From assembly GCA_016125405.1 (NCBI GenBank), contig WGLW01000022.1:1-64000 (forward strand): a stretch of 64,000 bases of DNA, in the 5' to 3' direction. Position numbers and translations under genes: made by a program. This document shows positions 26,075-35,118 of this stretch, piece by piece; position 1 is the first letter of the stretch, and every line of letters begins with the position of its first letter. This DNA comes from Alphaproteobacteria bacterium (lineage in GTDB: Bacteria; Pseudomonadota; Alphaproteobacteria; Caulobacterales; Hyphomonadaceae). The notes under the pieces were generated by a model. The model saw only the letters and a list, made by a program, of their open reading frames with translations, did not search any database and had not been told where the DNA came from.

Positions 26075-27049
26075 ATGAGACTTCGGTTGTCCTTGCTGGC
26101 CATGGCGATGGTGCTTTCGGCCTGCGCACACGGCGCGGCGCCGAAGCCGCCCAAGGCGGCGGCCACGGGAACGCTCTACTATCTTGGAGCTGGAAAGGTC
26201 TTCAGCCTGTCGCCGGATGGCGGGACACCCAAGGTCATTGTCGATGAAACCGAAGGCGGCCGTGCGCCGGGTCTGAACGACGGCATCGCGCTCGATGTCG
26301 CGCACAATGCGATCTACTGGACCAATATGGGCAAGGCGTCGGCGGACGACGGCTGGGTGTCGCGCGCCAATCTCGACGGCACGAACAAGTACAGGGTGGT
26401 CGAGTCCGGCGGCGCCTTCACGCCGAAGCAGATGAAGCTCGATCTCAAGCACGGCAAGATGTACTGGGCGGACCGCGAGGGCATGTCGATCCGCAGGGCC
26501 AACCTGGACGGCTCGAACATCGAACTTGTCGTCGGCGTCGGCGATCCGAAACGGCAGGCTGGCGACCAGACGCTGTGGTGCGTCGGCATCGCGCTCGATG
26601 TCGATCACGGCATGCTCTACTGGACGCAGAAGGGGGGCGATAATGCGGGGCAAGGCTTGATCCGGCGCGCGCCGATGGAAGTCGCCCGGCGGGATTCGCC
26701 CTACAACCGGCACGATATCGAAACGCTGTTCTCGCGCCTGCCGGAGCCGATCGATCTCGATCTCGATCTCAAGACGCGCACGATGTACTGGACCGACCGC
26801 GGCGACAACACGGTCTCGCGCGCGCCGATGGATCCGCCGCGCGACTATGATCCCGCCAAGCGCTTCGACCGGCAGATTCTCGTTCGCGGTCTAAAGGAGG
26901 CCATCGGCGTCGCCCTCGACCTGAAACACAACCGCATGGCCTATACGGATCTCGGCGGGGATGTCGGCCTGGCGAAACTCGATGGATCCGACGCGCACAT
27001 GCTGGCGACGGAGCAGGGCCTGCTCACGGGGATTGTCTGGGGCGAATAG
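26075..27049 (+). CDS. Lipoprotein with YWTD beta-propeller repeats
   Basis: This 324-residue protein has a lipobox LSAC at about residues 14-17, so it is probably lipid-anchored. The rest is a six-bladed propeller of LDL-receptor class B type. Repeated blades carry IYWTN, MYWAD, LYWTQ and MYWTD motifs, each followed by a basic residue and LDG or a similar turn. Such propellers usually bind ligands and are not catalytic. I chose the ATG at 26075 with GGGGAGAAACCTG upstream, because the longer open frame runs through the divergent operon. It ends 3 bases from the convergent GFA gene. Confidence 0.82.
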   Translation: MRLRLSLLAMAMVLSACAHGAAPKPPKAAATGTLYYLGAGKVFSLSPDGGTPKVIVDETEGGRAPGLNDGIALDVAHNAIYWTNMGKASADDGWVSRANLDGTNKYRVVESGGAFTPKQMKLDLKHGKMYWADREGMSIRRANLDGSNIELVVGVGDPKRQAGDQTLWCVGIALDVDHGMLYWTQKGGDNAGQGLIRRAPMEVARRDSPYNRHDIETLFSRLPEPIDLDLDLKTRTMYWTDRGDNTVSRAPMDPPRDYDPAKRFDRQILVRGLKEAIGVALDLKHNRMAYTDLGGDVGLAKLDGSDAHMLATEQGLLTGIVWGE

Positions 27050-27052
27050 CGG

Positions 27053-27511
27053 CTATTGGGGGAAGAGCGCCGCGCGGCGGGCGAGGCTTTCCGCCGGCCA
27101 CATCACCTTGGCGTCGAAATATTCCGGCACAGCGGGCACATCCGCAGGCAGGATCACCCAGGGACGCTTGGTGGTCGTGAAGATGTGGATGTCGGGCTTG
27201 ATGTCGTGCGGCTGGTCGAGCGTGCCGGTGCGGATAAAGGCGATCTTCGTTCCGGCGCTGTAGTGGCTCCACACCGCGACGTGGCATTTCGGGCAGCGCA
27301 TGATGGTCTGGCCGCGGCCGCTGTTCGACGGGGTGAGAACCGCTTCCGGTTCGCCGGCAAGAAGTTCGACGCGATCGCCCTCGATCAGTGCATTGACCGC
27401 GAAGGCCGAGCCGGTTTCGCGCTGGCACCAGGTGCAGTGGCAGCAATTGACCCACATGGGCGCACTTTTGAGCCGATAGCGAACCTCGCCGCAGGCACAT
27501 CCTCCTTCCAT
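27053..27511 (-). CDS. GFA family (Mss4-like fold) zinc protein
   Basis: This 152-residue protein belongs to the glutathione-dependent formaldehyde-activating (GFA)/CENP-V family. Zinc-binding cysteines are visible in GGCACGEVRY, CCHCTWCQR and RCPKCH. The conserved SAFAVNALI lies between. Most GFA members have no proven activity. The original enzyme condenses formaldehyde with glutathione. The ATG at 27509-27511 follows GGAGAGAAAGCTG. The gene is convergent with the propeller lipoprotein. Confidence 0.88.
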   Translation of the reverse strand: MEGGCACGEVRYRLKSAPMWVNCCHCTWCQRETGSAFAVNALIEGDRVELLAGEPEAVLTPSNSGRGQTIMRCPKCHVAVWSHYSAGTKIAFIRTGTLDQPHDIKPDIHIFTTTKRPWVILPADVPAVPEYFDAKVMWPAESLARRAALFPQ

Positions 27512-27687
27512 CAGCTTTCTCTCCGTTTCCTGTTCCAGACCGGAAAGCAAATCTGGCCGACCCCGCACTGGATGTCAGCCCCTTGGGGCTCCTCAACTTG
27601 TGAGGTCTCGCGGCGCGCGTGCGACTGTTCCGGTCGACAAAGTTTGCGCTAGGTTCGGGCGCCGGCTTGGCCAAGGGGAGAGATCGG

Positions 27688-28470
27688 ATGAGGGGAAGGC
27701 TGTTGGCGGCCGCCATGGCGGTCGCGCCGGCTTGGCTCGTGACCTCGAACGGTGCGGCGTTCGCGGCCGACGAGGAAATCCAGGTCTACATGGACGAGAT
27801 CGGCCCTGTGCGGCAGGTGACGCTGGACACGCATATCAACTACGTGGGCGATGGACGGGACACGCAGGATTACCCCGGCGAGCAGCTATCGGAAGGCCGC
27901 ACGCGCATCACGCCCGAGTTTGGCTATGCGCTTTCGGACTCCCTTGAACTCGGCGCCTATCTGCCGCTCGCAAACCTTTCGAAAGACGGCGATTTCTCGG
28001 TCGATGGCGCCAAGCTTCGCCTGAAATACGTGGCCCCCAAGGCAGAGGGTCAGTCATGGTTCTGGGGCGCCAATCTTGAGGTCGGGTACGTCAATCATTC
28101 GCTGGATGAAAATCCGTGGAATGGCGAACTGAAAGGCATTCTTGGCGGACGGTGGGGGAAGTGGACGCTGGCCGGCAACGCCAATTTCGACTTCAAGATT
28201 TCCGGTCCCGCGAGCGCGCCGACGGAGTTCAATGTCGCAACCAAGGCAAGTTACGCCGTGACGGAAAAGACGGCGATCGGCTTTGAAAGCTACAACGGCC
28301 TTGGTCCGCTGAAACACCTTGAATCGCTCGACCGCAATGACCAGCAGATCTACGCAGTCGTCGATACGTCGTTCGGCGCCTGGGAGCTGAACTTTGGCGT
28401 GGGCTACGGGTATGGCTCGCCGGAGGACCACTTCATCCTCAAGGCCGTGATCGGCGTTCCGATCGGATAA
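27688..28470 (+). CDS. Outer-membrane beta-barrel-like exported protein
   Basis: This 260-residue protein has a signal peptide ending near AFAAD (about residue 27). Alternating-residue beta strands follow (ITPEFGYALSDSLELGAYLP, KLRLKYVAP, WFWGANLEVGYVN, LAGNANFDFKISG, WELNFGVGYGYG), with a C-terminal strand ending in IG. This looks like a 10- to 12-strand barrel of the transporter or lipid-binding type. The substrate is unknown. GGGGAGAGATCGG precedes the ATG at 27688. It is convergent with the MAPEG gene, 6 bases away. Confidence 0.75.
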   Translation: MRGRLLAAAMAVAPAWLVTSNGAAFAADEEIQVYMDEIGPVRQVTLDTHINYVGDGRDTQDYPGEQLSEGRTRITPEFGYALSDSLELGAYLPLANLSKDGDFSVDGAKLRLKYVAPKAEGQSWFWGANLEVGYVNHSLDENPWNGELKGILGGRWGKWTLAGNANFDFKISGPASAPTEFNVATKASYAVTEKTAIGFESYNGLGPLKHLESLDRNDQQIYAVVDTSFGAWELNFGVGYGYGSPEDHFILKAVIGVPIG

Positions 28471-28476
28471 AACCGG

Positions 28477-28872
28477 TCAGGACGCCACCGCGGCGTAGAG
28501 GACCATCCCAAGTCCGACGATACTGACGATCCAGACGAGCGTGCGGACATAGGGAATGCCCAGCGCGTAGATTGGCACGTAGACAACGCGCGCCCAGAAA
28601 TAGATCCACGCCCCCAACGCAATCCTGCCGGTTTCGACACCTGCAAGGTGCGCGACCAATACAGCGCCGATGAATAGCGGCAGCGTCTCGAAGAGATTTT
28701 TCTCGGCGCGGTCGAGCCGTCCGGCAAGCTTGTTTGGCGGCGGCACGGCTTCATCCCGCGGGCCGGCGTTCCATGGCAGGCCATATTGCAGCGTGCGCGC
28801 GCCGGCGGGCAGAAGAATCTGGACGAAGGCAAGCACAAGCGCCCAGGCAAGAACCTGAAGGTCGGTCGTCAT
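28477..28872 (-). CDS. MAPEG family membrane protein
   Basis: This 131-residue protein has four transmembrane helices. The first spans about residues 6-24 (LAWALVLAFVQILLPAG). The conserved MAPEG core follows: RAEKNLFETLPLFIGAVLVA, then the third helix with Tyr-rich YFWARVVYVPIYALGIPYVR. MAPEG proteins include glutathione transferases and eicosanoid enzymes, and bacterial members are mostly uncharacterised. The ATG at 28870-28872 fits the first helix. It lies downstream of the old-yellow-enzyme gene on the same strand, with an 86-base gap. Confidence 0.9.
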   Translation of the reverse strand: MTTDLQVLAWALVLAFVQILLPAGARTLQYGLPWNAGPRDEAVPPPNKLAGRLDRAEKNLFETLPLFIGAVLVAHLAGVETGRIALGAWIYFWARVVYVPIYALGIPYVRTLVWIVSIVGLGMVLYAAVAS

Positions 28873-28958
28873 CGTTTGGTCTCCCTCGCAAGGAAGCCCA
28901 AGGCTAACGTGCGGCCGGATCGACGCCAGTGGCGCTTCGGCCAAATTGCGAGGGTGGT

Positions 28959-30068
28959 TCAGTAATAGGTCTTGAGCGCCGCTGCGTCATAGTCGCGGAG
29001 TTCGTCGAATTTATTCGCCTTCACCTTCACGACCCATTCCGGATCCTGAAGCAGCGCGCGGCCCACGGCGACAAGGTCGAATTCGCCCTTGTCCAGCCGC
29101 TCGATGGTTTCGTCGAGCTTGCCCTTCGCCGACCCTTCGCCGCGGAAGGCGCCGGTGAATTCCGAGGAGAGGCCGACAGACCCAACCGCAATTGTGGGTA
29201 TGCCCGTGAGTTTCTTCACCCAGCCAGCGAAGTTGAGTCCTTTCGGGCCGTCGATGTCCGGGAATTCCGGTTCGAGGATGCGCCGCTGGGAGCAGTGCAC
29301 GGCATCCACGCCCGCGTCGATCAGAACATTGATCCAGCGCTCGAGCTCCTGCGGCGTCACGGCGACCTTGGCGTTGTAGTCGACGGACTTCCATTGCGAG
29401 ATACGGATGATGAGCGGCAGGTCGCCGATGGCCGCCCGGCTGCGGCGGATGGCTTCGGCCGCGAACTCGGCGCGCTTCTCGATCGAGCCGCCAAATCGGT
29501 CAGTGCGCTGATTGGTGACGGACCAGAAGAACTCGTCGATCAGGTAGGCGTGCGCGCCGTGCAGCTCGACGCAGTCAAAGCCCAGGCGCTTCGCATCCGC
29601 CGCTGCATCGGCATAGGCTTGCGCCATGTCGAGCACCTCGGCCTCGCCCGGTTCCTCGGAAACCTTCTTGCCCTGCAGTGTTATGCCGGATGGGCCATCC
29701 GAAGGCGCGTCGGGGAAGTGACCTGTCCCGGGCTTGCGGCTCATTCCCTGGTGCCAGAGCTGCGGGCCCATCTTGCCGCCCGCGGCATGAACCGCCTCAA
29801 TCACCCGCTGCCAGCCGGCCAGCGGTTTCTCTCCCCAGAACAACGGAATGTTGGCGTCGTTCGAGGCGCCCTTGCGGCGCGTCAGCGTGCCCTCGGAAAG
29901 GATCAGCCCGACGTCGGCGGCGGCGCGGCGGGCGTAGTAGGCGACATTCTCGTCATTGGGAAATGCGCCCGGCGAGTGCGAGCGCGTCATCGGCGCCATG
30001 ACGATCCGGTTTTTCAGCTCCATCCCACGCAGGCGAAACGGGCGGAAAAGCGGGGAAACATCGGTCAT
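28959..30068 (-). CDS. NADH:flavin oxidoreductase (old yellow enzyme family)
   Basis: This 369-residue FMN enzyme starts LFRPFRLRGMELKNRIVMAP, the family N-terminus. The substrate-binding pair reads LHGAHAYL (His-Gly-Ala-His), followed by DEFFWSVTNQRTDRFGGSIE, the OYE signature. The C-terminal FMN phosphate-binding part includes VAVGRALLQDPEWV. Members reduce activated alkenes such as enones and nitro-olefins. Its natural substrate cannot be told. The ATG at 30066-30068 follows GGAAGG. Confidence 0.93.
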   Translation of the reverse strand: MTDVSPLFRPFRLRGMELKNRIVMAPMTRSHSPGAFPNDENVAYYARRAAADVGLILSEGTLTRRKGASNDANIPLFWGEKPLAGWQRVIEAVHAAGGKMGPQLWHQGMSRKPGTGHFPDAPSDGPSGITLQGKKVSEEPGEAEVLDMAQAYADAAADAKRLGFDCVELHGAHAYLIDEFFWSVTNQRTDRFGGSIEKRAEFAAEAIRRSRAAIGDLPLIIRISQWKSVDYNAKVAVTPQELERWINVLIDAGVDAVHCSQRRILEPEFPDIDGPKGLNFAGWVKKLTGIPTIAVGSVGLSSEFTGAFRGEGSAKGKLDETIERLDKGEFDLVAVGRALLQDPEWVVKVKANKFDELRDYDAAALKTYY

Positions 30069-30140
30069 GGAGCAGCCTTCCTGTGAACAGACGCTCACAT
30101 GGCGGCGGAGGGGGTGTTCGTCAATGCAGTCAGGCTCGTT

Positions 30141-30803
30141 TCAGGTTTGAGCCGATCTGGCCGCGCCGCGGTCGATCAGCGCAGCAAGTGCTGCCGCAAC
30201 GAGATAGACCGCCAGTGCGCTTGGTCCGGAGCCGGCCAGCGTGGCGGCGGGCTCGCTGGGCAACAGCAGCGCCACGATCTGCAGCACGACCAGAAACGTG
30301 ACGAAGGCTGCAGCCGGCCACACCTGCAGCCCCCGACGCACGCGCGAGCCTGTCCACGCGACGCCAGCTATGGCGACCAGACCTATTTCGGTCGCTTCCT
30401 CGATTACCGGATGGTTCCAGAGCGCAAAGCCTGCTTTCGGTCCGCCAGGGAACAGCTCGAGGTCCGGACGGTGTACGAGAAGATCAAGCAGCCAGTGCGA
30501 GGCGACGGCGAAAGCAACAGCCATGGCCGCGGGCCAGCCCAGCCGCAGCAGGTATTTTGCCGCCAGCATCGCCGCAGCCGACCACACAATCGCGGCGGGC
30601 AGGGAATGGGTCCATGGCATGTAGTCGAGCACCAGCGGACTTCCGGGCAAATCGGGATCCACGCGGCCGTGTTCGACGCCCGTCATGATCAGGACGCTCC
30701 AGCCGATGTCGATCAGCTGGCATCCTGCAACCAGCGTCCAGAGCGGCGCTTTGGGTTCGGCTGCCTTGGCGGCGAGGGCTGCGGAGTAGTGTCCGACAAA
30801 CAT
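30141..30803 (-). CDS. Membrane-bound metal-dependent hydrolase-like protein (YdjM/DUF457 type)
   Basis: This 220-residue protein has five or six hydrophobic segments. It starts MFVGHYSAALAAKA. Conserved polar residues lie in MPWTHSLPAAIVW and HWLLDLLVHRPDLEL, with a His/Asp set typical of YdjM/DUF457 proteins, where they are thought to bind metal. It is an inner-membrane protein, and activity is unproven for the family. GGAGGGGGCTTCC directly precedes the ATG at 30801-30803. A short membrane peptide gene lies 32 bases upstream on the same strand. Confidence 0.75.
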   Translation of the reverse strand: MFVGHYSAALAAKAAEPKAPLWTLVAGCQLIDIGWSVLIMTGVEHGRVDPDLPGSPLVLDYMPWTHSLPAAIVWSAAAMLAAKYLLRLGWPAAMAVAFAVASHWLLDLLVHRPDLELFPGGPKAGFALWNHPVIEEATEIGLVAIAGVAWTGSRVRRGLQVWPAAAFVTFLVVLQIVALLLPSEPAATLAGSGPSALAVYLVAAALAALIDRGAARSAQT

Positions 30804-30835
30804 GGAAGCCCCCTCCAGCAATCGCCTCTGGCTCA

Positions 30836-31042
30836 TTAGCGCGCTTCGGGCGCAAATTCCATGGCGGCTGGCGTTGGGGCGTGTCCAAAGACGTTGTCCG
30901 CGCCATGTTCGACGGCGATGGGTGGTTCTGCGATTGAACGGGAGTCGCGCCTGGGGTCGGCCATGAGAACGATCAAGGGGATCAGCAACACGGCCGTCGC
31001 CATGATCAATGTGGTCCTTGTCGAGATCGGACGGGTGCGCAT
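30836..31042 (-). CDS. Small single-span membrane protein
   Basis: This 68-residue open frame starts MRTRPISTRTTLIMATAVLL. One hydrophobic helix (about residues 10-28) follows an Arg-rich start, with a polar tail rich in Pro, Glu and Ala. AAGGCGG lies 5 bases before the ATG at 31040-31042, which supports translation. It could be co-transcribed with the YdjM-like gene 32 bases downstream. I do not recognise the family. It could still be a chance frame. Confidence 0.45.
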   Translation of the reverse strand: MRTRPISTRTTLIMATAVLLIPLIVLMADPRRDSRSIAEPPIAVEHGADNVFGHAPTPAAMEFAPEAR

Positions 31043-31081
31043 GATAACCGCCTTCAACGATCAAGCTGCCGGTGCTCTGTT

Positions 31082-31750
31082 ATGAAATCCTTTCGCGAGA
31101 TCGAGGCGCTTGCGGGCAAACATCATGGCGGTTCGAAGGGAATTGCAGCCAAGCTCGCGGAATGGCCGATCGACACCAATCTGACCCGACGGAAGGATGA
31201 TCGTTTCCTGTCCGAAATGGCGAGTGCGGTCTTTTCGTCCGGTTTCAACTGGAAGGTCATCCAGGCGAAATGGCCCGGCTTTGAGAAAGCGTTCGATGCG
31301 TTCAACCCAAAACGGGTTGCGGCCTATGGCGAGGAGGATGTCGATCGCCTGCTGAAGGATACGGGCATCGTGCGCAATGGCGCGAAGATCATGGCGACCA
31401 TCGAAAACGCACGCTTTGTCGTCGCAACTGCCGCACAGCACGGGTCATTCGGAAAGTTTCTCGCGGCGTGGCCGGACACCGATCAGATCGGGCTGATGGA
31501 CCACCTGAAGAAGCATGGTTCGCGGCTGGGCGGGGCGACGGCCATGTACTTCCTGCGTTTCGTTGGCTGGGACGCGTTCATCACATCCGGCGACGTCGTG
31601 CGGGCGCTGGTGCGTGAAGGCGTGATCGAGAAGGAACCGACCACCAAGGCCGAATGGAGAGCGGTGCAGGCGGCATTCAATGAATGGGCGGACGAAAGCG
31701 GACGGCCGCGTCGCGAGATCAGCCGCATACTGGCTCTCAGCGTCGGATAG
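31082..31750 (+). CDS. DNA-3-methyladenine glycosylase I family protein
   Basis: This 222-residue protein is related to Tag, which excises 3-methyladenine from alkylated DNA. The helix-hairpin-type core includes FLSEMASAVFSSGFNWKVIQ, a version of the FxxxILxGxxWxxx segment, then VDRLLKDTGIVRNGAKI, which matches the RN.KI motif of Tag-like enzymes. The C-terminal zinc-snap residues of E. coli Tag are not evident, as in many short relatives. It is divergent from the small membrane protein and convergent with the DUF4169 gene. Confidence 0.85.
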   Translation: MKSFREIEALAGKHHGGSKGIAAKLAEWPIDTNLTRRKDDRFLSEMASAVFSSGFNWKVIQAKWPGFEKAFDAFNPKRVAAYGEEDVDRLLKDTGIVRNGAKIMATIENARFVVATAAQHGSFGKFLAAWPDTDQIGLMDHLKKHGSRLGGATAMYFLRFVGWDAFITSGDVVRALVREGVIEKEPTTKAEWRAVQAAFNEWADESGRPRREISRILALSVG

Positions 31751-31751
31751 A

Positions 31752-31946
31752 TCAGGACGTTTCGTCGTCCGTGGGCTCGCGCCGGGCTCCGTCCAGATTG
31801 CGAGACGTCAGGTCGCTTTCCTTCTTGTCCCGTTCCCGCTCTGCCTTTGTGCGGCCGAATTTTGCGCGGTTGGCGGCGGCGTTGGCCGCCTTGTCTTCGC
31901 GCGCCTTCTTCTTGCGGCGGTCGTTGAGGTTGACGATTTCGCCCAT
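31752..31946 (-). CDS. DUF4169 family protein
   Basis: This 64-residue, highly charged protein starts MGEIVNLNDRRKKKAREDKA and continues NRAKFGRTKAERERDK, the hallmark of DUF4169. It should form one basic helix with a disordered tail. The family is restricted mainly to alphaproteobacteria and has no known function. Its stop is 1 base from the stop of the convergent glycosylase gene. Confidence 0.88.
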   Translation of the reverse strand: MGEIVNLNDRRKKKAREDKAANAAANRAKFGRTKAERERDKKESDLTSRNLDGARREPTDDETS

Positions 31947-32028
31947 CGTGCACGCAAGCCTCCACGCAATAGCGCCACGGCAATTTACGCCCTGGCGGTG
32001 CGCGCAGGCAATCCCGAAGCCGTCCGCG

Positions 32029-33039
32029 CTATTCGCCTGAATCCGATACGGGTTCCGTCTTGATACCCCGACGTTCGTTCATTCTGGCGCCCGCGAGGAT
32101 GTGCGGAAGGGCGTAGTTTCCTTCGTGGCATGCGTATTCGTAGACCGGCCCGTTCGACGGGGAGAAGGTCATTTCGCCCTTCCAGACCTGCGTATAGTAG
32201 ACCGGGTCATCGATGCTGAACTGGTAGAGCAGTTCGTTTCGCCCCGTACGGGTGAAACGTTCGGTGACGGTCGCCTGATCGGACAGATAGATCGGCTCAT
32301 AGTCTTCCTGCAGCTTTTTCCAGCCATGCGTCACCACCACCAGCGTATCGCCATCCCAGTGGCCAACGCTGTCGCCCAGCCATTGCCGGACCGGGTCTGG
32401 CCGCCGCTCGGTATCCGACATCCGGATGATGCGCGCGTCGTGCATCATCTCGACATCGATCATCACGGCGCCGGGCGTTTGCACGATCTGATAGTTGTTG
32501 TTGTACATGTTGTTGAGCATCGGAGGCCCGCCCGAACCGCGGCTGCCGATGAGGCAGCGGTCGGCGGGGTTCATGCCTTCTGGCCCGTCCTCGCTGCGTT
32601 TGGCGAGGATGGCTGCGATACGCTTGCGGCCGTCCGCCGAGAAGGGAATGCGGCCATTCGGAGGATCGACAATCCAAGAGGAGCGGGCCTCGCCGCTGAC
32701 CCGGCCGACATGCGCACCGCGATCGAGCCAGAACTGGTTGTAGCCTCCAACGCCCTTTCCGGCGCTCGGTGCGCCTTCCTCCGGATTGGTGCGGGCCGCG
32801 CCGGCTTCGCCCTGGGCCGCGCGCCGCTGTTCAAGGCGCTTCGCCTGTTCGGGTGACAGCACAAGCGGCAGGGAGGCGTCTGTCCGTTCAAGCACCGTGA
32901 TGCTCGAATTGGTCCAGGTGCCCTGAAGGTCGGCATGACCGTCGGGCGTGCGCGGAACGCTCCAGGATTCCTGGGCGGCCGCGGGCAGACAAAGTCCCAG
33001 AAGGATCAGGCCCGCAAAGGCAGAACTCGTCCTGGACAT
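32029..33039 (-). CDS. Exported hypothetical protein, repeated family copy 2
   Basis: This 336-residue protein has a signal peptide ending near PAAAQ (about residue 22). It has all the blocks of the family: GTWTNSSITVLER, GYNQFWLDRGAHVGRVSGEA, RSSWIVDPPNGRIP, DRCLIGSRGSGGPPMLNNMY, NNNYQIVQTPGAVMID, EMMHDARIIRM, LGDSVGHWDGDTLVV, VTERFTRTGRNELLYQFSI, and YEYACHEGNYALPHILAGAR. It is closest in layout to the frameshifted copy at 38883. The ATG at 33037-33039 was chosen over a GTG 9 bases upstream. The function is unknown. Confidence 0.85.
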   Translation of the reverse strand: MSRTSSAFAGLILLGLCLPAAAQESWSVPRTPDGHADLQGTWTNSSITVLERTDASLPLVLSPEQAKRLEQRRAAQGEAGAARTNPEEGAPSAGKGVGGYNQFWLDRGAHVGRVSGEARSSWIVDPPNGRIPFSADGRKRIAAILAKRSEDGPEGMNPADRCLIGSRGSGGPPMLNNMYNNNYQIVQTPGAVMIDVEMMHDARIIRMSDTERRPDPVRQWLGDSVGHWDGDTLVVVTHGWKKLQEDYEPIYLSDQATVTERFTRTGRNELLYQFSIDDPVYYTQVWKGEMTFSPSNGPVYEYACHEGNYALPHILAGARMNERRGIKTEPVSDSGE

Positions 33040-33208
33040 CGCCCACACTCCAGACTGCGCGCGAGCGCGCCTTGTTGATTGGCGGCCTTCTTAGGCCGAT
33101 GGGACCCGACGGTACATGGCCCCGGCGGGACCCTGCCGGCGCCCGAAGGGGCGCTGCGCAGATTTTTGGCGTCGAATCAGGTCGCCTGCGGGCCCAGTGG
33201 GCGGGCGC

Positions 33209-34474
33209 CTAATTCTTCAGGCTGGCCGCGTAGTCCTGTGTCTCCTTCATGACGCGCAGCACGTTTCCGCCCCACATGTTGGCCAGATCCGCCTCCGAGT
33301 AGCCAGCCGCCAAAAGCCGCTCGCTCACCTTGGGCAGATAGCTCACATCCTCATAGCCTTCGAGGCCGCCACCGCCGTCCCAGTCGGCGCCGAAGCCGAC
33401 ATGTTCCGGCCCGATGAGCTTCACGACGTAGAGGATCGCCTTCATGTAGTCCTCGAAGTCGGCGCGCTTCTCGGGGTATTTCCTGCTGAGCGCCCGATAT
33501 TCCTTGCGGAAGGCCGCAAGCTTCTCGGGCGACAGCGTTTCCGGGTCGCCATAGCTTTTCATCAGCGCCGCCTGAGCCGCCACGCGTTCCGGCGATTGCT
33601 GTGGAGCCTTGAGGAACATGGTGTTCATCTGGATGACGCCGCCCTTTGCGGCCAGCTTCTTCAGCAGGTCGTCAGGCGAGTTTCGCGAATGCGCAAAGAG
33701 GGCGGAGGCGCCATGGTGCGACAGCACGATCGGCGTCGCCGAGAGGTCGATCATCTGTTCGATGGTCTGGTTGGACGAGTGACTGCCGTCGATGATGATG
33801 CCTAGCTCGTTGCAGCGTTTCAGCCAGGCTTTCCCCATCGGGCTGAGGCCGTTCCACTTCGCGCCTTTCGGGTCGGTGTTGGAATCGGCCAGCTGGTTGT
33901 TGCCGTTGTGCACGGGCCCAGCAAGGCGCACGCCCAGCTTGTAGAACGTGTCGAGCAGCGTCAGGTCGTCGCCGAGCTCATAGGAATTTTCCATCGACAG
34001 AAAGACAAATTTCTTTCCTTCGGCGGTGATGCGCCGTGCGTCATCCGGCGTCAGAGCCAGCTCGAAGGTTTCAGGATTGGCCGCGATCATCTTGTGGATC
34101 GCCACGGCCCGAAGCAGCGCCTTGTCGCGGATTGATGCGTAACCCTCGGGCGTCAGCGGGCCCTGGGGCATGTAAATCGCGAAGAATCCGCCATCGAGAC
34201 CGCCATCGTTCATTCGGGGAACATCGACCTCGGACCCATCGGTTTTGACATCGTGCCGTTTCATGATGTCGAAGCCCTGCGTGTCGATCTGCGCGGGCGT
34301 GTCGAGATGGGTGTCGAGAACCAGCAGGTGCTGGTGCATCGCCATGGTCTTCGCGCTGACGCCCTCGACGTTGGCGGCGGCTGGCGCGGGGGGAGAGGCG
34401 CAGGCCGAGGTTGCAAGCGCCAGAAGGGCTGCGCCCGCAAGCAGTGTCCGTATATGCATGTTCCGCCGCGCCAT
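33209..34474 (-). CDS. Membrane dipeptidase (peptidase M19)
   Basis: This protein of about 421 residues is a renal-dipeptidase-like zinc enzyme in the amidohydrolase fold. The first metal pair is LDTHLDTP (His-x-Asp). The bridging Glu lies in LSMENSYELG. The two His ligands are expected in the SHSSNQTI and LSHHGASALFAHSRN segments. The N-terminus is a signal with a Cys after a Leu/Ala core (LATSACAS), so it may be a lipoprotein. The ATG at 34472-34474 follows GGAGGG by 9 bases. It hydrolyses dipeptides, possibly D-amino-acid containing, in the envelope. Confidence 0.9.
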   Translation of the reverse strand: MARRNMHIRTLLAGAALLALATSACASPPAPAAANVEGVSAKTMAMHQHLLVLDTHLDTPAQIDTQGFDIMKRHDVKTDGSEVDVPRMNDGGLDGGFFAIYMPQGPLTPEGYASIRDKALLRAVAIHKMIAANPETFELALTPDDARRITAEGKKFVFLSMENSYELGDDLTLLDTFYKLGVRLAGPVHNGNNQLADSNTDPKGAKWNGLSPMGKAWLKRCNELGIIIDGSHSSNQTIEQMIDLSATPIVLSHHGASALFAHSRNSPDDLLKKLAAKGGVIQMNTMFLKAPQQSPERVAAQAALMKSYGDPETLSPEKLAAFRKEYRALSRKYPEKRADFEDYMKAILYVVKLIGPEHVGFGADWDGGGGLEGYEDVSYLPKVSERLLAAGYSEADLANMWGGNVLRVMKETQDYAASLKN

Positions 34475-34561
34475 CAGTCTCGCCCTCCGTTGCAGGTCTG
34501 TGGCTCCCTCCTGCACTGTATTGGCGGCCCGCCCAAGGGCGCGAGGCCCCAGCCGGGCCAA

Positions 34562-35098
34562 TCAGGCGCCCAGCGCCTTCTCCATGCGCACCAGTGGGAT
34601 GTCTATGCCCGCCGATGTCGGCGCGATGAAGCGCTCCACCGCGATATAGCCGCAGGCGCGATAAAGCGGTTCGCCGGACAGGGTGGCGGCCAGCTGGACA
34701 CGGGAGAACCCTTTCGCCAGGGCGGCCGCCTCGCAGGCGTCAAGCACCTTGCGCCCCACGCCGCGGCGGGCATGCGCTGGATCGGTGTACATCGCCCGGA
34801 TGCGGGCGGCGTCCTTCGCCGGATTCAGCCATTTCGCGTCGCGGCCCGAAGAATGATCTCCGCCAAACAATGTGGCGCGCCCGCTCCAGCCGCCGCAGCC
34901 CGTGACCGTCGTTCCGTCTTCGACCACAAAATAGGTTCCATCGGCGATGAGCTGGGTGTCGAGTCCCATGATCTCGAACGACGCCTCGACTGCTTCCGGC
35001 GGCAGGAAGGGCTCCAGCAATTTGCGGATGGCGCGCTCCATCAGCGCCTTCAGTTCAGCGGTGTCTGACGGTTCCGCAAGACGAAGCGTGAATGTCAT
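34562..35098 (-). CDS. GNAT family N-acetyltransferase
   Basis: This 178-residue protein starts MTFTLRLAEPSDTAELKALM, a typical GNAT first strand and helix. The acetyl-CoA binding motif reads YTDPAHARRGVGRKVLDACE, matching R/Q-x-x-G-x-G/A. The ligand is not inferable. It lies 20 bases downstream of the SDR gene and 87 bases upstream of the dipeptidase gene on the same strand, so a shared transcript is possible. Confidence 0.9.
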   Translation of the reverse strand: MTFTLRLAEPSDTAELKALMERAIRKLLEPFLPPEAVEASFEIMGLDTQLIADGTYFVVEDGTTVTGCGGWSGRATLFGGDHSSGRDAKWLNPAKDAARIRAMYTDPAHARRGVGRKVLDACEAAALAKGFSRVQLAATLSGEPLYRACGYIAVERFIAPTSAGIDIPLVRMEKALGA

Positions 35099-35118
35099 GG
35101 CGATGGGCGGGCTGCGTG